The notes under the pieces: generated by a model | Told to the model about the DNA's origin: nothing | Database searches by the model: none | What the model saw: the letters and a program-made list of their open reading frames with translations, nothing else | Source of the DNA: Nocardia flavorosea NBRC 108225 | Lineage (GTDB): Bacteria; Actinomycetota; Actinomycetes; Mycobacteriales; Mycobacteriaceae | DNA length: 64,000 nt | Direction: 5' to 3' | Assembly: GCF_001613385.1 (NCBI RefSeq) | Contig: NZ_BDCG01000015.1 | Span: forward strand, 310,001 to 374,000 | Translations under genes and position numbers: made by a program | Shown here: positions 42,701 through 50,808 of the stretch, piece by piece | Position numbering within the stretch: the first letter of the stretch is position 1 | How the letters are laid out: every line of letters begins with the position of its first letter

Positions 42701-43775
42701 TCAGGCCGTGTACTGGTACGCGGGGTAGGTGAGGTAGCCCGAATTGCCGCCCTGGAAGTAGGTTTCCTCGTCGGCGGGGGTGAGCGGGAGTGCGTTGCGT
42801 AGCCGCTCGACGAGGTCGGGGTTGGCGAGGAAAGCGCGGCCGAAACTGATGAGGTCGGCACCTGCGTGGAGCCGGCGGCCGGCATCGGCCGGACCCGTGG
42901 GGGTCGGACTCGAGGGGTGTACCGGGTTCATGATGAGCGTGCCCGGCCAGGCCCGGCGGAGGTCGAGTAGTACTTCGTCGTCGATGGTGGCCTCCAGGTG
43001 GATATAGGCGACGCCGAGCGGGGCAAGTTCGCGCAGTAGCGCGCGATACAGCCCGGCCGTATCGCTTTCCTGTACGCCCCGGAGTCCGCCGCCCGGCGAG
43101 AGGCGGATACCGGTTCGTGCGCCGCCGACGGCCGCAACGGTCGCGGCGACCGATTCGACGGCGAATCGGATGCGGTTCGGGATCGAACCGCCGTAGCGAT
43201 CGGTACGCAGGTTGGCGTTGGACGAGAGGAACTGCGAGATCAGATAGCCGTTCGCGCCGTGCAATTCCACACCGTCGAACCCGGCCTCGACCGCGCGGGC
43301 GGGCCGCTGCGGCATACGATTCGGCCTGTTCCGGAATTTCGGCGGTGTCCAGGGCGCGGGGGACCGGGGCGGTGAGCCGGCCGGAGGGTGCGAAAACTCC
43401 ACCGACGGCCGGTACGGCCGAGGGGCCGACCGGCTGCATACCGGTGGTGTCAGGGTGGGAGACGCGTCCGCCGTGCATGATCTGCGCGAAGATCCGTCCG
43501 CCGTTGGTGTGCACGGCCGCGGTGACCGGACGCCATGAAGCGACCTGTTCGTCCGTGTACAGGCCCGGTGTTCCCGGATTGGATCGGCCGACCGGGTCGG
43601 GTTGCACACCTTCGGTGACGATCAGCCCGGCGGTCGCGCGCTGGGTGTAGTACGTGGCCATCGCGGTTGTCGCCAGGCCGCCCGCCGCGGCGCGGACCCG
43701 GGACATCGGGGTCATCACCACGCGATTGGGCAGGGGCAGGTCGCCGAGCCGGTACCTGTCGAAAAGGGTTGTCAC
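42701..43775 (-). pseudogene. Old Yellow Enzyme-type NADH:flavin oxidoreductase, frameshifted
   Basis: The coding sequence is in two frames. From the GTG at 43775 (after AAGGAGC) it reads TTLFDRYRLGDLPLPNRVVMTPMSR...TEGVQPDP...IPEQAESYAAAAR; near 43295-43305, in the run GCGGGCGGGCC, it shifts by one base and continues AVEAGFDGVELHGANGYLISQFLSSNANLRTDRYGGS...LISFGRAFLANPDLVERLRN. Joined, this is a complete OYE family ene-reductase of about 357 residues, with the FMN and substrate motif HGANGYL and the RTDRYGG signature. A single extra base in a GC run explains it; it may be a real mutation or an error in the sequence. It is divergent from a MerR regulator. Confidence 0.75.
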
Positions 43776-43833
43776 TTTCGGGGCTCCTTCGGGTCCATCG
43801 CGTCGCATCTCGGACGTGTGGGTTACCGTAAAA

Positions 43834-43853
43834 CCTCACGTCTGTGTCAGAGG
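43834..43853 (+). promoter_or_regulatory. Possible MerR operator
   Basis: CCTC (43834-43837) and GAGG (43850-43853) form a weak inverted repeat around CACGTCTGTGTC, in the 112-bp gap between the OYE gene and the MerR gene. Long-spacer dyads of this size are typical of MerR sites, but this one is short and low in confidence. Confidence 0.3.
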
Positions 43854-43887
43854 CAAGGCCAGTGGTTCGAGTCACACGGAGGTCGAG

Positions 43888-44247
43888 GTGCGGATCGGTG
43901 AGCTGGCGGCACGAACCGGGGTCAGTGTCCGGTCGCTGCGCTACTACGAAGAGCAGGGGTTGCTGGCCAGTGCGCGCAGCCCCAGCGGGCAGCGGCACTA
44001 CACGCCCGAACACGTGGCGCGGGTCGAATTCATCCAGCGCATGTACGCCGCGGGCCTTTCCAGCCGCACTGTCGCCGAAGTCCTGCCCTGCGTCGAATCG
44101 CCGAGCGAGGAGACCTCCGATGCGGCGCTGGAGCGACTGGCGCAGGAACGCGAACGCCTCTCGGCACATATCGATGAGCTGATCCGGACGCGGGACGTGC
44201 TCGACCAGCTCATGATCGTGAACCGGGCGCATCGCGCGACCCTGTAG
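43888..44247 (+). CDS. MerR family regulator
   Basis: A 119-residue MerR protein. RIGELAARTGVSVRSLRYYEEQGLLASARSPSGQRHYTPEHVARVEFI is the winged-helix domain and the rest is the dimerisation coiled coil (LERLAQERERLSAHIDELIRTRDVLDQL). There are too few Cys residues for a metal sensor of the classic kind; C-terminal effector domain is short, as in SoxR-like or ligand-sensing small MerRs. The GTG at 43888 follows GGAGG. It is divergent from the OYE gene and probably controls it, for example in response to an electrophile or flavin-enzyme substrate. Confidence 0.88.
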   Translation: MRIGELAARTGVSVRSLRYYEEQGLLASARSPSGQRHYTPEHVARVEFIQRMYAAGLSSRTVAEVLPCVESPSEETSDAALERLAQERERLSAHIDELIRTRDVLDQLMIVNRAHRATL

Positions 44248-44348
44248 ACCCGTGACGCATCGTTGTGGTGTTCAGGACGCCGTCTCGCGCCGACCGGTTG
44301 TGACGAGCGAATCCCGGTTTGCTCGTCGTCCGTGTGGGCCGGTCGGTT

Positions 44349-44816
44349 TCAGTCGGACCGCGGACCGGAAACGAACAGCGGTGGTGCGATCCCCACAGGC
44401 GCGATCCGGGTACCCGACCACGGGCATCGGGTGTCGTTATCGCGCGGGTGGTCGCAGATATGGTGATCGTGGACGGCGACCCGGGGACCGGGGCACAGTC
44501 CTGGGCACGAGAGGGAGACCACCGGGCCGGTGAGGTGTTTGCGGGTGAACAGACGCAGGTGGCGGAGTTTGATCCATGGGCCCCGCCCGCAGGCGCAGCG
44601 CGGTCGATCGGTGACTTTTGTTCCGATCCAGGGGCATTCGCCGGGTACGTTTCGCCAGTGGTCGGCTATCCGGCCGTCTTCGACGGTGGTGCCGTGCAGG
44701 CAATGAAGCGTTTCCGGACACCGGAAACGGCCGGAGGTGGCTGTCGTGCGCAGCATTCCGCGGTGAATCCAGGGTTCGTTTCCGCAGCGGCACAACGGTT
44801 CTGCCAAATATGTCAT
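44349..44816 (-). CDS. Cys-rich protein with two tandem zinc-ribbon-like repeats
   Basis: A 155-residue protein that I do not recognise by name. It consists of two similar halves. Each begins CxCGxxPWI (C9/C11 and C74/C76), continues through an LR-rich helix, has a pair of Cys (C33/C39; C104/C108) and ends xxxCPWxGT (C61; C131), with DHWR and DHPR before it. Repeat 2 also has C121 and several His. This periodic Cys/His spacing is strong evidence of real coding and suggests two small metal-binding domains. The ATG at 44816 overlaps the stop of the upstream gene in an ATGA, so the pair is translationally coupled. Function unknown; zinc-ribbon proteins often bind DNA, RNA or partner proteins. 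Confidence 0.75.
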   Translation of the reverse strand: MTYLAEPLCRCGNEPWIHRGMLRTTATSGRFRCPETLHCLHGTTVEDGRIADHWRNVPGECPWIGTKVTDRPRCACGRGPWIKLRHLRLFTRKHLTGPVVSLSCPGLCPGPRVAVHDHHICDHPRDNDTRCPWSGTRIAPVGIAPPLFVSGPRSD

Positions 44817-45067
44817 CGGTTGTGTCCTGTGCGGTCAGTGGGTGTTGCCGGGGGGACGGGCAGGTGTGTGGCGCTGCTTGCCGTTTCGGATGGCGCCGTG
44901 TTGCCGGTCGTGTGATGTGGAGGGCCGGGTAGTGCGCGTAGTCCGGCGGCCACGCGGGTCAGGATTGCCGCGTCGGTGCATTCGCCGAGTCGCCACAGCC
45001 GCAGTGTGGCCGCTATGGCGCGGTTGGCGGGGGTTCTCGTGGGCAAGCGGGGACGATCATGGTTCAT
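44813..45067 (-). CDS. Small hypothetical protein coupled to the Cys-rich protein
   Basis: An 84-residue protein starting MNHDRPRLPTRTPANRAIAATLRLWRLGECTDAAILTRVAAGLRAL, predicted helical, followed by a Pro/Thr/Ser-rich tail. Of two ATGs, the one at 45067 has GAGGT at 6-bp spacing and the earlier one (45088) has no site. The stop overlaps the start of the Cys-rich gene (ATGA). No family is recognised. The helical half could be a DNA- or protein-binding module, but that is speculation. Confidence 0.65.
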   Translation of the reverse strand: MNHDRPRLPTRTPANRAIAATLRLWRLGECTDAAILTRVAAGLRALPGPPHHTTGNTAPSETASSATHLPVPPATPTDRTGHNR

Positions 45068-45257
45068 CGGGTGACCTCGTATGTTCATGGATTCGTCGGA
45101 GCCGGCATACCGGGAATCGGCGTACGGGCGGTCATGCCGTGATTTATGCTTCCTAAACCGGTGAAACGGGGTGTGCCGCAGAATGTTTAGCGGGGGTAAA
45201 CCGAGATGTTACGTCGACCCGCTGATGCGGTCAAGCCGGTATCTCTAGACTCAGGGC

Positions 45258-46088
45258 GTGGGTGGCACAAGCGAGTTCGAGCACGTCCGTTCCGAGCCCG
45301 ATCCGATACAGCGCGGGCGGCGGGCGACCGAACTGATCACGCTCTACCAGCAGCGGGCCGCCGAACTGGCGCGCCTGCGTAAAGAGGCGATCGAAGAGGC
45401 CCACCGAAAAGGGCTGAACTACACCGAGATCGCGGAACTCCTCGGAATCACCAAGGGCCGGATCAGTCAGATCAAGTCGGGCGCGCCACCGGCCGAGCGC
45501 GCCTTCTTCGGCGTCGGGCCCGTTGCGGTCGGGATTCCCCGGAGGGAGGTAGGCGAGGGCGGTACGGCAGACGTCTTCGATGCGAGTGATCGAGCAGCTC
45601 GATCGCTTGTCGAGAAGGTGCTTGCACGCCTGTCTCTCGCCTCGTCGCGGTTCGAAATAGAACCTGACGCCGCGGAGGTGCCACCCGGGGACACGGTGGT
45701 GATCTGCGCTCCCGGCTCGGCGCCGGTGGCACAGCAGCTGATGACGGAGGACGACACGCTGAAACTCGAAAAGGTCGACGGCGAATGGTATCTCGTCGAG
45801 AAGGCCACCGGACGCCGGTACACCTCGCCCGCCACCGCGGATCCCGCAGACCGTGCCGATATCGGGTTTCTCGGTCGTCGCGAGGAGGACGGCCGGGTCA
45901 TCGTCCACATTGCGGGTATGACAAGTATGGGGTCGCACGGGGTGGCGCATTGGCTGGACAGCAACGTGTCCGGGCTGTACGAGCCGTCGGTCCGGTCGGC
46001 CAGTGCCGTTGTCGAAAGCGACGTAGAGGCGGGCACGTCGGTCGTCGACAGTCGAGTTGTCGCAGGTCCGTTCGTTACGCGGGAGTGA
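45258..46088 (+). CDS. Helix-turn-helix protein with unrecognised C-terminal domain
   Basis: A 276-residue protein. Residues about 20-75 form a sigma-70 region 4/xre-like helix-turn-helix: QRAAELARLRKEAIEEAHRKGLNYTEIAELLGITKGRISQIKSG. A spacer follows, then residues about 145-245 form a folded domain with GDTVVICAPGSAPVAQQLMTEDDTLKLEKVDGEWYLVEKATGRRYTSP, DIGFLGRREEDGRVIVHIAGMTSMGSHGVAHWL. I have seen this kind of domain attached to HTH proteins in actinobacteria but cannot name it; a ligand-sensing role is a guess. The GTG at 45258 has a weak site. It is divergent from the Cys-rich operon (190 bp), so it might control that operon. Confidence 0.75.
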   Translation: MGGTSEFEHVRSEPDPIQRGRRATELITLYQQRAAELARLRKEAIEEAHRKGLNYTEIAELLGITKGRISQIKSGAPPAERAFFGVGPVAVGIPRREVGEGGTADVFDASDRAARSLVEKVLARLSLASSRFEIEPDAAEVPPGDTVVICAPGSAPVAQQLMTEDDTLKLEKVDGEWYLVEKATGRRYTSPATADPADRADIGFLGRREEDGRVIVHIAGMTSMGSHGVAHWLDSNVSGLYEPSVRSASAVVESDVEAGTSVVDSRVVAGPFVTRE

Positions 46089-46404
46089 CCCATCGGCGGG
46101 CGCGACGGGGTGACGAACACGCTGGAAACGAGCTATACCGAAGCAGATGCCGTAGTCGACCGGGGCCTCACACTTTTTCCGGCGATGTTTCGCCATCCCC
46201 ACCACCTCCTTCCTGGGCGCGGAGTGAGGACCTGGTCCTCCGCCCCTCGGAATGAGGTGGGCGCACAGTACATAAACGCTCCGACGGGCCGTAAATCGCT
46301 GGTGCCAGGCGGTTTTCGCTGGAGACAGGTCCAGGTGGCAGCGTCGGCGGGCGGCTGTCGTTCGGAGTGGGCTCACCGCGCGCGACTCGCGACGCTGGTG
46401 GATC
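46089..46404. other. Region between HTH gene and cutA, with an odd minus-strand start signal
   Basis: No plus-strand gene. On the minus strand an ATG at 46196 (MAKHRRKK...) has AGGAGG at the ideal 8-bp spacing (46205-46210), but the frame then runs antisense through the HTH gene. Listed as an observation, not a gene. Confidence 0.4.
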
Positions 46405-46737
46405 ATGTACGCCGTGAGCGATAGCGATCTTGTGGACGTCACCATCAGTGGACCCGACGAAGAATGGCTGGCGGAGTTCACCCGGCGGCTTGTAACCGAC
46501 CGGTTGGCGGCGTGCGGGAATATCCACCCGGAGGTCCGGTCCATCTACCGGTGGGAAGGAGAGGTGGAAGACGCGTCGGAAGCCGTGGTGGTGCTGCATA
46601 CCCGGGCATCGCACGTCGACGCGATCATCGAACGCGCCAATTCCGAGCATCCCGACGAGGTGCCGCAGGTTGTCGCGGTGCCGGTGACCGGTGTGAACCC
46701 CGCATACGGGGAATGGATACTGGCCGAGACCAGCTGA
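46405..46737 (+). CDS. cutA: CutA1 divalent-cation tolerance protein
   Basis: A 110-residue CutA1-type trimeric protein. LVTDRLAACGNIHPEVRSIYRWEGEVEDASEAVVVLHTRASHVDAII is the family core, and QVVAVPVTGVNPAYGEWILAE the conserved C-terminal block. CutA binds copper and other divalent ions in vitro and is linked to metal tolerance, although its true role is uncertain. It starts with ATG at 46405. No operon partner; convergent with the GNAT gene. Confidence 0.92.
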   Translation: MYAVSDSDLVDVTISGPDEEWLAEFTRRLVTDRLAACGNIHPEVRSIYRWEGEVEDASEAVVVLHTRASHVDAIIERANSEHPDEVPQVVAVPVTGVNPAYGEWILAETS

Positions 46738-46787
46738 TCAGCTCTCACCGCCGGCCGTGCGGAACGGATCTGTCGGCCGGTGCCGCC

Positions 46788-47075
46788 TCAGCGGTGGACG
46801 AGATCGGCGTACTCCGGATGTTTGCCGATGTATTCGTCCACGTACCAGCAGGTGGCGGTGACCGAACAGCCTGCCGCCCGGCTCTCGTCGAGGGCGTACT
46901 TCACCACCTGTGCGGCCACACCGCGCCCCCGGAACTCGGGGAAAGTGATCGTGTGGTGAAAGTTGCGGACCTTCGGGCTCTCGGATTCCGCGTAGTCGGC
47001 ATAGCCGGCCAAGGAGCCGTCGAGGTAGATCTCGAAACGGGTATCGGCGGGATTGTGTCGGAGTTCGGTGCTCAC
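46788..47075 (-). CDS. Small GNAT (YjdJ/Acetyltransf_CG type)
   Basis: A 95-residue acetyltransferase-like protein: RFEIYLDGSLAGYADY, NFHHTITFPEFRGRGVAAQVVKYALDESRAAGCSVTATCWYVDEYIGKHPEY. FRGRGVA is the acetyl-CoA loop, and the CWYV...HPEY end is the signature of the short GCN5-like group. Substrate unknown. The ATG at 47075 has no strong site in view, but the protein has the normal family length. Confidence 0.88.
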   Translation of the reverse strand: MSTELRHNPADTRFEIYLDGSLAGYADYAESESPKVRNFHHTITFPEFRGRGVAAQVVKYALDESRAAGCSVTATCWYVDEYIGKHPEYADLVHR

Positions 47076-47166
47076 CCTTGTTGGAACGGCCGCCCGTACC
47101 GGGTTTGTTCCGGACCGCGGCGATCGGGCCGCGTGCCCGGCAGATCGCCGTGCGATCCGCTGGTGT

Positions 47167-48525
47167 TCAGAGGACCGCGCCGGGATTGAGGATGCCGTGC
47201 GGGTCGAGCGCGTCCTTGATCCGGCGGGTCAGCGCCATCACATCGGGGCCGAGCTGATCGGGTAGCCAGGCCTTCTTCAACCGCCCGACTCCGTGTTCGC
47301 CGGTGATGGTGCCGTCGAGCGTGAGGGCCAGGTCCATGATCTCGCCGAACGCGCGGTGCGCACGTTCGGTTTCGCCGGCGTCGTCGGGGTCGTGGACGAT
47401 CAGCGGGTGGGTGTTTCCGTCGCCGGCGTGCGCGATCACCGACACCGTGACATCGTTGCGCCGGGCGATCTCGGCGACACCGGTGACCAGGTCACCGAGC
47501 CGGGGTAGCGGCACCCCGACATCTTCGAGCAGGAGCCGGCCGATCCGCTCGACCGCCGGGATCGCGAAACGGCGGGCCGCGGTGAACGCCTCGGCCTCCT
47601 CGGCGTCGGCGGTTTCGAAGACCTCGGTCGCGCCCGCGGCCCGGCAGGCCTCAACCATCACCCGGGCCTCCTGGGCGGCGTGCTCGCCGGGGGCGTCGGA
47701 CCGGGCGACCAGTAGCGCCGCGGCGCCGCGATCGAGCCCCATCCGCATCTCGTCTTCCACCGCGTTGATTGCGACGGAGTCCATGAATTCCAGCATCGCT
47801 GGGCGCAGCGCGCCGGTGATGGCGAGGATGGCCTCCGTGGCTGCGGTGAGCGTCGCGAAGGAGGCGACGACGGTGCATTGCGCGGGCTGGGCAGGCAGTA
47901 GGCGCAGGGTGAGTTCGGTGATCACGCCTAGCGTGCCCTCGCTGCCGACGAACATCTTGGTCAGCGCCAGCCCCGCCGAATCCTTCAACCGCGGCCCGCC
48001 CAGCCGCACTACGCTGCCATCGGCCAGTACGACTTCCATCCCGAGTATGTAGTCGGTGGTCACGCCGTATTTCACGCAGCACAGTCCGCCCGCGTTGGTG
48101 GCGGCATTACCGCCGATGGAACAGATCTCGAAGGAAGAAGGGTCCGGCGGATACCACAGCCCGTGCTCCGCCGCTGCCCGCTTCACCTCGGCGTTGAGCA
48201 GTCCGGGCTGGACCACGGCGGTCCGGGTGACCGGGTCGATCCGGATATCGCGCATCCGCTCCGTGCTCAGTACGATCCCGCCGTCGAGTGCGGTCGCCCC
48301 ACCGGAAAGGCCCGAACCGGCACCACGCGGAACCACCGGAACCCGGTGATCGTCGGCCCAGCGCAGGGTTTCGCGCACATCGGCGGTTCCGGTCGCCCGG
48401 ACCACGGCGACCGGTGTGCCGGCGCCGGGGTCCAGTGCCCGGTCCTGCCGGTATCCGGCGACGATATCGGGGTCGGTGATCACGGCACCGGCGGGCAGCC
48501 GGTCGGTCAATGCGCGCAGGTCCAC
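47167..48525 (-). CDS. FAD-linked glycolate/lactate oxidase-like protein (GlcD family)
   Basis: A 452-residue FAD-linked oxidase of the vanillyl-alcohol oxidase fold. The PCMH FAD domain shows PVVPRGAGSGLSGGATALDGGIVLSTERM and WYPPDPSSFEICSIGGNAATNAGGLCCVKYGVTTDYILG; the C-terminal domain has VIAHAGDGNTHPLIVHDP and EHGVGRLKKAWLP, the usual catalytic/metal region. Substrates of this group are 2-hydroxy acids such as glycolate or D-lactate. It resembles mycobacterial Rv1257c-type proteins. It stands alone, convergent-facing with nothing recognised in the 499 bp upstream. Confidence 0.9.
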   Translation of the reverse strand: MDLRALTDRLPAGAVITDPDIVAGYRQDRALDPGAGTPVAVVRATGTADVRETLRWADDHRVPVVPRGAGSGLSGGATALDGGIVLSTERMRDIRIDPVTRTAVVQPGLLNAEVKRAAAEHGLWYPPDPSSFEICSIGGNAATNAGGLCCVKYGVTTDYILGMEVVLADGSVVRLGGPRLKDSAGLALTKMFVGSEGTLGVITELTLRLLPAQPAQCTVVASFATLTAATEAILAITGALRPAMLEFMDSVAINAVEDEMRMGLDRGAAALLVARSDAPGEHAAQEARVMVEACRAAGATEVFETADAEEAEAFTAARRFAIPAVERIGRLLLEDVGVPLPRLGDLVTGVAEIARRNDVTVSVIAHAGDGNTHPLIVHDPDDAGETERAHRAFGEIMDLALTLDGTITGEHGVGRLKKAWLPDQLGPDVMALTRRIKDALDPHGILNPGAVL

Positions 48526-49024
48526 GATGTCACGGTAGCGCCGAGCCGCGCATCATCGTGGTGGATGGTCCGAGATCGTGGTGGACGGTCCGAGCGCGGA
48601 ACCGCGACCGGCTGTGGCAGCGCCGCCGGCCGGCCTGTCGGTCCGACCGGGCTGTCGGTCCGATTCGAACGCCGTCGACGTCCGGGCTCCACGAGGTGTG
48701 CAGGGGCCGGCTGGGCTCGTCTTCGGTGCCCGCGGAGACCGACTATGCCGGACCCGAGGGCGGAGCTGCGCGGCGCCGCACCAGGCCGGTCGCCGGGACC
48801 ACCGACCCCGGCGGTATCCCGCGGCGGTCACCGAACGCCTGCGCGCCACCCGCGACCGCGGCGGTCGCTGGACCCACCGGGGCGGGAATCCGGCGACGCG
48901 GCCCCGATGTATCCGGCTGTCAGGGGCTGTGCCGCCGTGCCCGCGGCGCCGTGCTCAGTGCCCGCCGCCGTGCTCCGTGACCCGAGGTCCGGTCGCGAGC
49001 CGGATATCGCCGGGGCCGGCCGGA
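48526..49024. other. Intergenic region with a short direct repeat
   Basis: About 500 bp with no supported gene. ATCGTGGTGGATGGTCCGAG (48555-48574) is followed at once by ATCGTGGTGGACGGTCCGAG (48575-48594), a 20-bp duplication with one difference, close to the start of the flavoprotein gene. A looser repeat of CTGTCGGTCCGA occurs about 60 bp further on (near 48635 and 48652). Confidence 0.5.
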
Positions 49025-49993
49025 TCAGGAGGCCCGGGCGTCGACTGCCGCGCGGATCTCCTCTTCGACCAGGTCCGCATTTATCTGCGCCCCGGCCATT
49101 GCGCCTGCTGCTGCGGCGGCGCCGACCTGTGCGGAGATATCGGTGACATTGCCTGCCGCCCATACTCCGGGGACCTCGGTGCGGCCGGTCGGGTCGGCCG
49201 GAATGTAGCGGCCGGCGCCGGTCGGGTGGGCGATCGCAGGCAAGCCCAGATCGCCGAGGAAACCGGCCCGCGCGACCATCCGTGTTCCGACAGCGACCAC
49301 ATTCCGGGCGACGACCGTGCCGTCGGCGAGGCGCAGCCCGGTGATCCCTTCGCCGTCTGTCTCGACGGCGGTGACTTTCCCGGTCACCACCCGAATACCC
49401 CGCGCCGCCAGCCGTTCGCCGTCTTCGGCGGTGAGCTCGGGGCCGTCGTGGGTGAAGAAAACGATATCGTCGCTGAGCTGGCGGAACAATTGCACCTGGT
49501 GCATCGCCATCGGGCCGGTGGCCAGCAGGCCGATCGCACGGTCGCGGACCTCCCAGCCGTGGCAGTAGGGGCAGTGCACGACATCGCGACCCCAGCGTTC
49601 GCGGAGGCCGGTGATATCCGGGAGTTCGTCGGTCAGTCCCGTGGTGACCAGCAGTCGCCGGGCCCGGACGCTGCGCCCGTCGGCCAGCTCGATCGTGAAT
49701 CCGTGTTCCGTTCGGGTGGCCCCGGTGATTTCTCCGGAGACCACGTGCCCGCCGTAGCTGCGTACTTCCGCTCGGCCGCGCGCCAGCAGTTCCGCGGGTG
49801 GCATCCCGTCGCGGCCCAGCAGCCCGTGCACCCCGTCGGCGGGCGCGTTGCGGGGTTCGCCCGCGTCGATCACTGCTACTGTTCGCCTCGAACGCGCCAG
49901 CATCAGTGCTCCGTTCAGCCCGGCCGCCCCGCCACCGGCCACCACCACGTCGTAGTCGTTGTCCAGCGAATCGTTCGCCAGTTGTTCGGTCAC
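49025..49993 (-). CDS. Thioredoxin reductase-like FAD/NAD(P) oxidoreductase
   Basis: A 322-residue flavoprotein of the thioredoxin-reductase fold. DVVVAGGGAAGLNGALMLARS is the FAD motif, HCPYCHGWE the redox-active CxxC in the middle domain, and GVWAAGNVTDISAQVGAAAAAGAMAGAQINADL the C-terminal FAD-contact. The motif resembles actinobacterial NAD(P)/FAD oxidoreductases that act without an adjacent thioredoxin, and none is seen here. The GTG at 49993 has AGGAGG upstream at about 8 bp; the longer frame beyond overlaps GtrA. Electron acceptor and substrate are unknown. Confidence 0.9.
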   Translation of the reverse strand: MTEQLANDSLDNDYDVVVAGGGAAGLNGALMLARSRRTVAVIDAGEPRNAPADGVHGLLGRDGMPPAELLARGRAEVRSYGGHVVSGEITGATRTEHGFTIELADGRSVRARRLLVTTGLTDELPDITGLRERWGRDVVHCPYCHGWEVRDRAIGLLATGPMAMHQVQLFRQLSDDIVFFTHDGPELTAEDGERLAARGIRVVTGKVTAVETDGEGITGLRLADGTVVARNVVAVGTRMVARAGFLGDLGLPAIAHPTGAGRYIPADPTGRTEVPGVWAAGNVTDISAQVGAAAAAGAMAGAQINADLVEEEIRAAVDARAS

Positions 49994-50152
49994 CTCGACC
50001 ACCTCCTCGGCACCGACTATCCAGAGCTCCGGCAATATCGGCAAGTAAATTTGCCGAAACGACAAACTGTTGAGTATGCCTCCGAACGGCCAGGAGCTCG
50101 TGGTTTGCCGCGTGCTCACCTCTCCGTCACCTGTCCCTGCGACGCTGGCCGC

Positions 50153-50626
50153 GTGCAGGAGGCGGCGACGGAAGCTGAAACGTGGGCGAGCCGGTTCGCC
50201 CGGTGGTGTGCGGCGGTGGTCACGCGACTGCCCTGGGGGCTCGACCGGATCGTCCCGCCGACCTTCCTCGGTTTCGCAGTGATCAACAGCTTCACCTTCG
50301 GTGTCGACCTGCTGATCCTGACGGGTATGCGCAGCGGGCTCGGCCTGCCGGGCTGGTTGTCGGTGACGGTCGGCTATATCTGCGCTTTCGCGCTGGCGTT
50401 CTACCTCAATCGCACCCTGAACTTCCGGTCCCAGGCGCCGGCCGGACGGCAAGCGGTCGTCTACACCGTCGTGGTGGTGATCAACTACCTGGCGTTCATT
50501 CTGGGGGTGGGAGCGGGGCTCGCGGCGCTGGGTGTGCAATACCACCTCTCACGCCTGCTGGCGGGTGCGTGTGAAGCCGTATACATGTACTCCGCTATGC
50601 GCTGGATAGTCTTTCGCCGCAGCTGA
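50153..50626 (+). CDS. GtrA family membrane protein
   Basis: A 157-residue protein with four predicted helices: FLGFAVINSFTFGVDLLILTGM, LPGWLSVTVGYICAFALAFYLNRTLNF, VVYTVVVVINYLAFILGVGAGLAAL and the C-terminal LLAGACEAVYMYSAMRWIVF. NRTLNF and MRWIVF are GtrA signatures. It is smaller than the one at 36627 and has no glycosyltransferase beside it. The GTG at 50153 was chosen because it gives the shortest frame with a normal N-terminus; no clear Shine-Dalgarno site precedes it. Confidence 0.82.
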   Translation: MQEAATEAETWASRFARWCAAVVTRLPWGLDRIVPPTFLGFAVINSFTFGVDLLILTGMRSGLGLPGWLSVTVGYICAFALAFYLNRTLNFRSQAPAGRQAVVYTVVVVINYLAFILGVGAGLAALGVQYHLSRLLAGACEAVYMYSAMRWIVFRRS

Positions 50627-50808
50627 TTTCGTTATGGGCGTACGCATCGCATGCTGATCCGAAGTATTCGGCTTCTGCTGGTTGGGCGGCCGTCGGCTCG
50701 GGCCTGGCAAGCGGTCGTCATGTTGCGTGCCGATGAGGGAAGGGAGGGGCCCTCGCCGCCGGTGTTCGGAGGCGCGCGTGCCGGTGAAGGCAGCAAAGTC
50801 GATTCGAA

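Noticed and set aside
43862..43880. GGTTCGAGTC, a tRNA T-loop-like sequence
   Set aside because: The stem around it pairs only about three bases and no acceptor, D or anticodon arm fits the flanking DNA; it lies in the leader of a MerR gene.
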